From assembly GCA_032718475.1 (NCBI GenBank), contig JAUCBJ010000555.1, positions 1 to 33,991 of the forward strand: a DNA stretch of 33,991 nt. The letters run 5' to 3'. Made by a program: the position numbers and the translations under genes. Shown one piece after another: positions 30,235-33,991 of this stretch (its first letter is position 1; every line of letters starts with the position of its first letter). Origin of the DNA: Nemertoderma westbladi (Eukaryota; Xenacoelomorpha; Nemertodermatida; Nemertodermatidae). The notes below the pieces were generated by a model. That model saw nothing but the letters and a program-made list of their open reading frames with translations, made no database searches and was not told the origin of the DNA.

Positions 30235-30639
30235 CCTCTATACCTCTCTGGATCTAAAATATAAATACTGCGTATATAAACAAACATAAGGTATGGTACT
30301 GGTACATAACTATAATCACATGATAACTATATTATGTGATTTATTATAAAAGTAGAGAAGTTACGAATTTATTTTTGGGATAAAATAAATACCTAGAAAA
30401 AATATTTTCTCGTTATTTTCCTATATAACATATATTTGTACAATATTATAATTTTCAATTATTGTAATTAGTTTGATTCAATAGTTTAGTGGGGTAAGGA
30501 CTAGACAGACATGAGATTTTGTGTAAGTAATTTTTAAGTGTGATCTAATTAATTGGTGAAACGGGTGAAAGTTTTCGGCGAAAAATTGGGAGCTGTTTTA
30601 CATGAGATCTTACGCCTTCTTACCATAGCAAACAACATG
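30235..30639. other. AT-rich upstream region of the cysteine-rich gene
   Basis: On the minus strand this precedes the ATG. A TATATA-like word lies near 30274. No other gene or repeat is clear. Confidence 0.5.
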
Positions 30640-32550
30640 ATTGCAGGCAATAGATCACTGCGAGGGCTATACTGCTTTCACAGAGGCAGTTAAGGCATCA
30701 GCGGCAGAAGCAGTTCCTTTGCTGTATAGGGATAGTTGTATAGGATTGCAGATAGTGTAACACGACGGGATACCGTATGCTTCAACAAGCGTACGATTTC
30801 CAAGATAAGGCCGATTGTTTGTAAGAATTGCCAAGAGGATCTCACTAAGCCACAGAAAGAGTCCCTTCTCAAATGAACTACAGTGGCCAAGAAGACAGTT
30901 AAGGCTGCATCTAGATGCAATACTCTGATAATCTATAGGAGCATATCAACCAGCAGTTTAATGCCATCAATGACGCCGATAACAAAAGGCAATCATCCCC
31001 TGCATGGAAATCAATCTACTTGCTGACTTGGTGAAACAGCCAACCAACCACCAAGGTTAAGACAGAATCGCCAGCCGATGGCCTCAATAATTGTTTGAAA
31101 GCCCACTTTGAAAAGATCCTCAAAAATGACAGGGCATTGCCTGATAACTTTATAGAAGTAAAAGTGTCCGAGTCTGTATTCCACCATTAGCGACATCTCC
31201 TTTGCTGAAGTGAAGGCTGCAGCAAAGAGCATTAAGTCCAATCGTGCCAGTGGATTAGATACCAGAGCGATTTGAGCTCATTTACCCCAATCATTGTACA
31301 CATATACAGAACGACGAGAGGCCCACAAGAAATGAAAACAAATAAGTTGGTACCAGTTCACAAGATGGGCACCCTAACACTCTATGGATCGTTTCGGGGA
31401 ATCTCATTGATCTCAATTGCTGGCTGCAAAGCTATACAATAGAATTCTATTAAATCGCATCAGGGATCCCATTGAGAGACTGCTATGTGGAAATCAGAAT
31501 GGGTTCCGTAAAGGTCGTGGGACCATGGAGCCCATTTTGGCACTTAGAAGGATAATTGAAGAGTTATCAAAAAAGAAAGACAGGCATCTGGCTGTTATCT
31601 TTGTTGACTTCTTCAAGGCCTTTGATTCAGTCTCTCGCTCACGTATGTTCAGCATACGCTTATTGTATGGAATTTCTGATGAAATTATTGCAGCAATCAG
31701 ATCAGTATACGATGGTAACACAAATGGAAGTGACACAAATCCATTCGAAGTGTTATGGGGAGTCCTACAGGGAGACACACTTGCACCTTCTTATTCATAA
31801 TTGTGGTTGACTATGTTCTACGCATGTCCTTAGATCATCATAATGATGATGGGGTGATGGTAACTCCACCTACTGGTTCCAGAAGTCGAGGAAATCCAGC
31901 CAAGTCCCTAACTGATTTGGACTTTGCTGATGACTTAAGGAGTATTCCCAGAATTACTAGAGAGAGTCTAACGGCTCCTCAGCTCATTAGAACAGGCTGC
32001 CTCTAGTGTTGGTCTTTTTGTTGACTCCAAGAAGACAACATTTTGACAGTTAAATTTGAAAGACCTGTGTCTGTCTGAATGTCTGATAGTATGAGCATAA
32101 GCTCAAATGATGGTATGCTTGAGTATGTGGACTACGTCTGTCACCTGTGATCATCGATCCTGAAGTCATATGAGGACTTTCGAATACGGATTTGGATTAG
32201 GATTTGGAAGTCACACAGAATACATCGGAAACTTAAAGTCCGATTATTCAGAGCAGCAGTAGTACCAGTACTCCTCAATGGGAGTCCATGCTGAGTTCTA
32301 ACTGCTGAGTACACCAAATTTCTGGATGGCACATTAACAAGAATGCTACGTCGGGTTCACTGTGTCAAGTACAATGCACACATCTTCAACCAGACACTAT
32401 ATAACATTGGAGGTGTCTCATTGGTTCCCCCAAGCTTGACACTTGAACAAAGGGCTTGCCAATTGTGGATTGCATGTTTGTGGCAAAATAGTTTTGTAGC
32501 TGGTATAGCATCTCAAAGTGCAGCTTCAATGCAGCAGGCCGATTATAGAT
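30640..32550 (+). mobile_element. LINE copy D, old and heavily mutated
   Basis: It aligns with LINE C from about 25620 to the 3' end. The first 550 bp is scrambled by indels and about 80 bp of extra sequence (about 30720-30830). An RT frame is open at 31417-31800 with GNQNGFRKGR and FVDFFKAFDS, continuing after a frameshift with DLDFADDL (about 31910). The C-terminal part has LRRVHCVKYNAH near 32345, then a deletion of about 200 bp relative to C near 32450. It ends with the GCAGC-rich end and a short GATTATAGATAG at about 32550. It is clearly older than A and C. Confidence 0.88.
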
Positions 32551-33333
32551 AGATGCGGTCTTGATATACTGAGATAACTCGGTCCCAAAACATATAAATA
32601 GTCGGGACTAAATACGTGAATACGGGACGTGAAATACCTGAGGCGATGGCTGCTCTGTCTAGGTCGGCAATGCAGAAATGACAAGATTTCAATACTGCAA
32701 AAATCTAATTTCATGTTATTCACATTGTCTCATTGTTTAGCCCTCCTATATGGTTGTTTATAGTGATAATATGAGACAAATTATCACCTGGGTCTGGATA
32801 ATATCATGTCAATTTCTGCTAGACTTAATATAATTTGGAGCTATTCACTCGAGTCATGCTTACATAGTGTGATCCGATGTTTGGCAACTAAATAATGCTG
32901 CACTTACCTGTTTTATATAAAAAGACTTGGAGTAGTAGAAGTGAGAAGTGAGAGTACTGAATCTCTCCCTATATTATATTATTATTATTATTATAAATTT
33001 ATTCTAAACCAGCAAATTACAGATTAAACATATTATCATTATAATATAATAAATGATATTCTATGCTAGTAGAGTAAAACAACAAATAGTATTTTTTATG
33101 AAGCGCATTGATTATATAGTAGTATTTACCGCATTCACTTCGTTTTTAAATAACATAATTGTTGTGGAAATCCTAATACTATTCTGTGAAAATGTGAAGT
33201 AACTCTACAAAGAAAGCCTCAACTCTGATGTGCCTTCACCTTGCATTTGTAACCTGTATTATTATCTGTACAGTGTGTCCTGTCAACCATTATTATGCTC
33301 TCATATTATCTGTATGATTAGCACTATACCAAG
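32551..33333. other. AT-rich DNA, no recognised gene
   Basis: It holds an ATT microsatellite at about 32976-32997 and no coding frame with motifs. Confidence 0.6.
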
Positions 33334-33620
33334 CAGCAGCTTGGTCTAGTGGTGACATTCATGGGATTCCTATGGTTCGATATCTAGATGGGGCAGCACT
33401 GTTTGGGCACAGTGCTTTAAATGCTGCAGCCTAGCCCAAACCCGGCTTTCATCCTTCAGTGGTAGATAAATGGGAACCAAAGCAACTTGGGAAACAGAGG
33501 GGAAGGGTTTACTGTGGAAGATCACCCATGGTGGTGGTGAACAGGTATTCTTTGGCTCTAATGAGCCTAAAAGATTCTCCCATTCATATTATCTGAATGG
33601 AGCTTCGAAGTTAACTGTGA
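33334..33620 (+). mobile_element. tRNA-derived SINE
   Basis: A polymerase III A box TGGTCTAGTGG lies at 33342-33352 and a B box GGTTCGATATC at 33374-33384, spaced as in tRNA. The surrounding bases do not form a clean tRNA cloverleaf, so it is a tRNA-derived head rather than a tRNA gene. The body downstream contains GTAGATAAATGGGAACC, a type of word I recall from conserved central regions of invertebrate SINEs. The 3' border and any target duplication could not be set. Confidence 0.7.
33342..33384 (+). promoter_or_regulatory. Internal polymerase III promoter (A and B boxes)
   Basis: The A box matches the TRGYNNARNGG consensus; the B box matches GGTTCGANNCC except for one base. They lie in the SINE head and would drive its transcription in an intact copy. 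Confidence 0.7.
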
Positions 33621-33991
33621 AATAATGTTGATCTTCTTTGATTTAACAAAAAGACAAGCAGCCTTCTCCAATAAAAGTCATCACCTAAGTCTAGGCGTTG
33701 GCTTGGATGGATTTCCTCGAACATGCATGGAACATAAATCCAGCATAATTATGAATAAGAATGGTTAAACTGCCTCACCCTGGAAATCTTTTTTTACCTT
33801 AAAACTTAGATCTGTCTCCATCATCAGTAACCACAGATGTCGTCGAATCATCACAATAATGATTGTTGCATTAATTTCCTCAGGAATCTCTTATCCTTTA
33901 AGTGCTGAACATATGTGATTCGGAGACTGAATTGAAGTCCTCAGTAACAAAGTACCAAACTCTTTAATTATTATTTTAAGAAGAAGAAAGG
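33621..33991. other. Window end, no recognised gene
   Basis: No supported coding frame, RNA or repeat. The SINE body may extend a little into it. Confidence 0.5.

Noticed and set aside
33334-33404. A true tRNA gene
   Set aside because: Boxes A and B are present but the arms do not pair into a cloverleaf and a SINE-like body follows.

Overview
The window looks like repeat-rich, AT-rich nuclear DNA from an invertebrate animal. It holds several kinds of eukaryotic retrotransposon, cut-and-paste transposons with inverted ends, a tRNA-derived SINE and a p70-S6-kinase-like gene. Recurrent CTAGCTAG words and these element types would fit a sponge, cnidarian or similar marine invertebrate, but nothing here fixes the species. 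Only two host-type genes can be supported: an AGC kinase (minus strand, 11798-13984) and a small cysteine-rich protein (minus strand, 29866-30234).

Layout. 1-2469 is a 23-bp satellite. 2524-3128 is a decayed LINE 3' end split by unknown DNA. About 3300-6536 is a decayed Ty3/gypsy element on the minus strand, closest in style to the CsRn1 clade. 7690-8060 is a degenerate GC-richer repeat. 8590-10090 is a decayed reverse transcriptase gene, into which a 5'-truncated LINE (copy A, to 11411) is joined. 11798-13984 is the kinase gene, split by a 976-bp transposon with a perfect 8-bp target duplication; that transposon carries a second, nested inverted-repeat element. 14768-15605 is a foldback MITE.

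16444-20314 is a structurally complete 3.9-kb DNA transposon with a 6-bp duplication (TATAGG), ends starting TAT, roughly 460-500-bp inverted repeats built of interlocking palindromes, a DDE integrase-like transposase, and a convergent second gene that resembles HECT-like proteins. It best fits the IS3EU superfamily. 20321-22149 is AT-rich DNA with two hairpins. 22150-28075 is a LINE cluster: fragment E (plus) meets the tail of LINE B (minus) at a shared TAC microsatellite, and LINE C (plus) is inserted inside LINE B with a GACCAT duplication. 28279-29179 is a second foldback MITE in the opposite orientation to the first. 29866-30234 is the cysteine-rich gene, 30640-32550 is an old LINE copy D, and about 33334-33620 is a SINE.

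The parts relate mainly as a record of insertions. LINE C is younger than LINE B. The transposon in the kinase is younger than the kinase, and removing it with one copy of the duplication leaves an exact 400-codon frame. Copies A and C are very alike and young; D and the 2524-3128 fragment are old. The most interesting items are the kinase interrupted by a clean insertion and the two-gene IS3EU-like transposon with palindrome-array ends.
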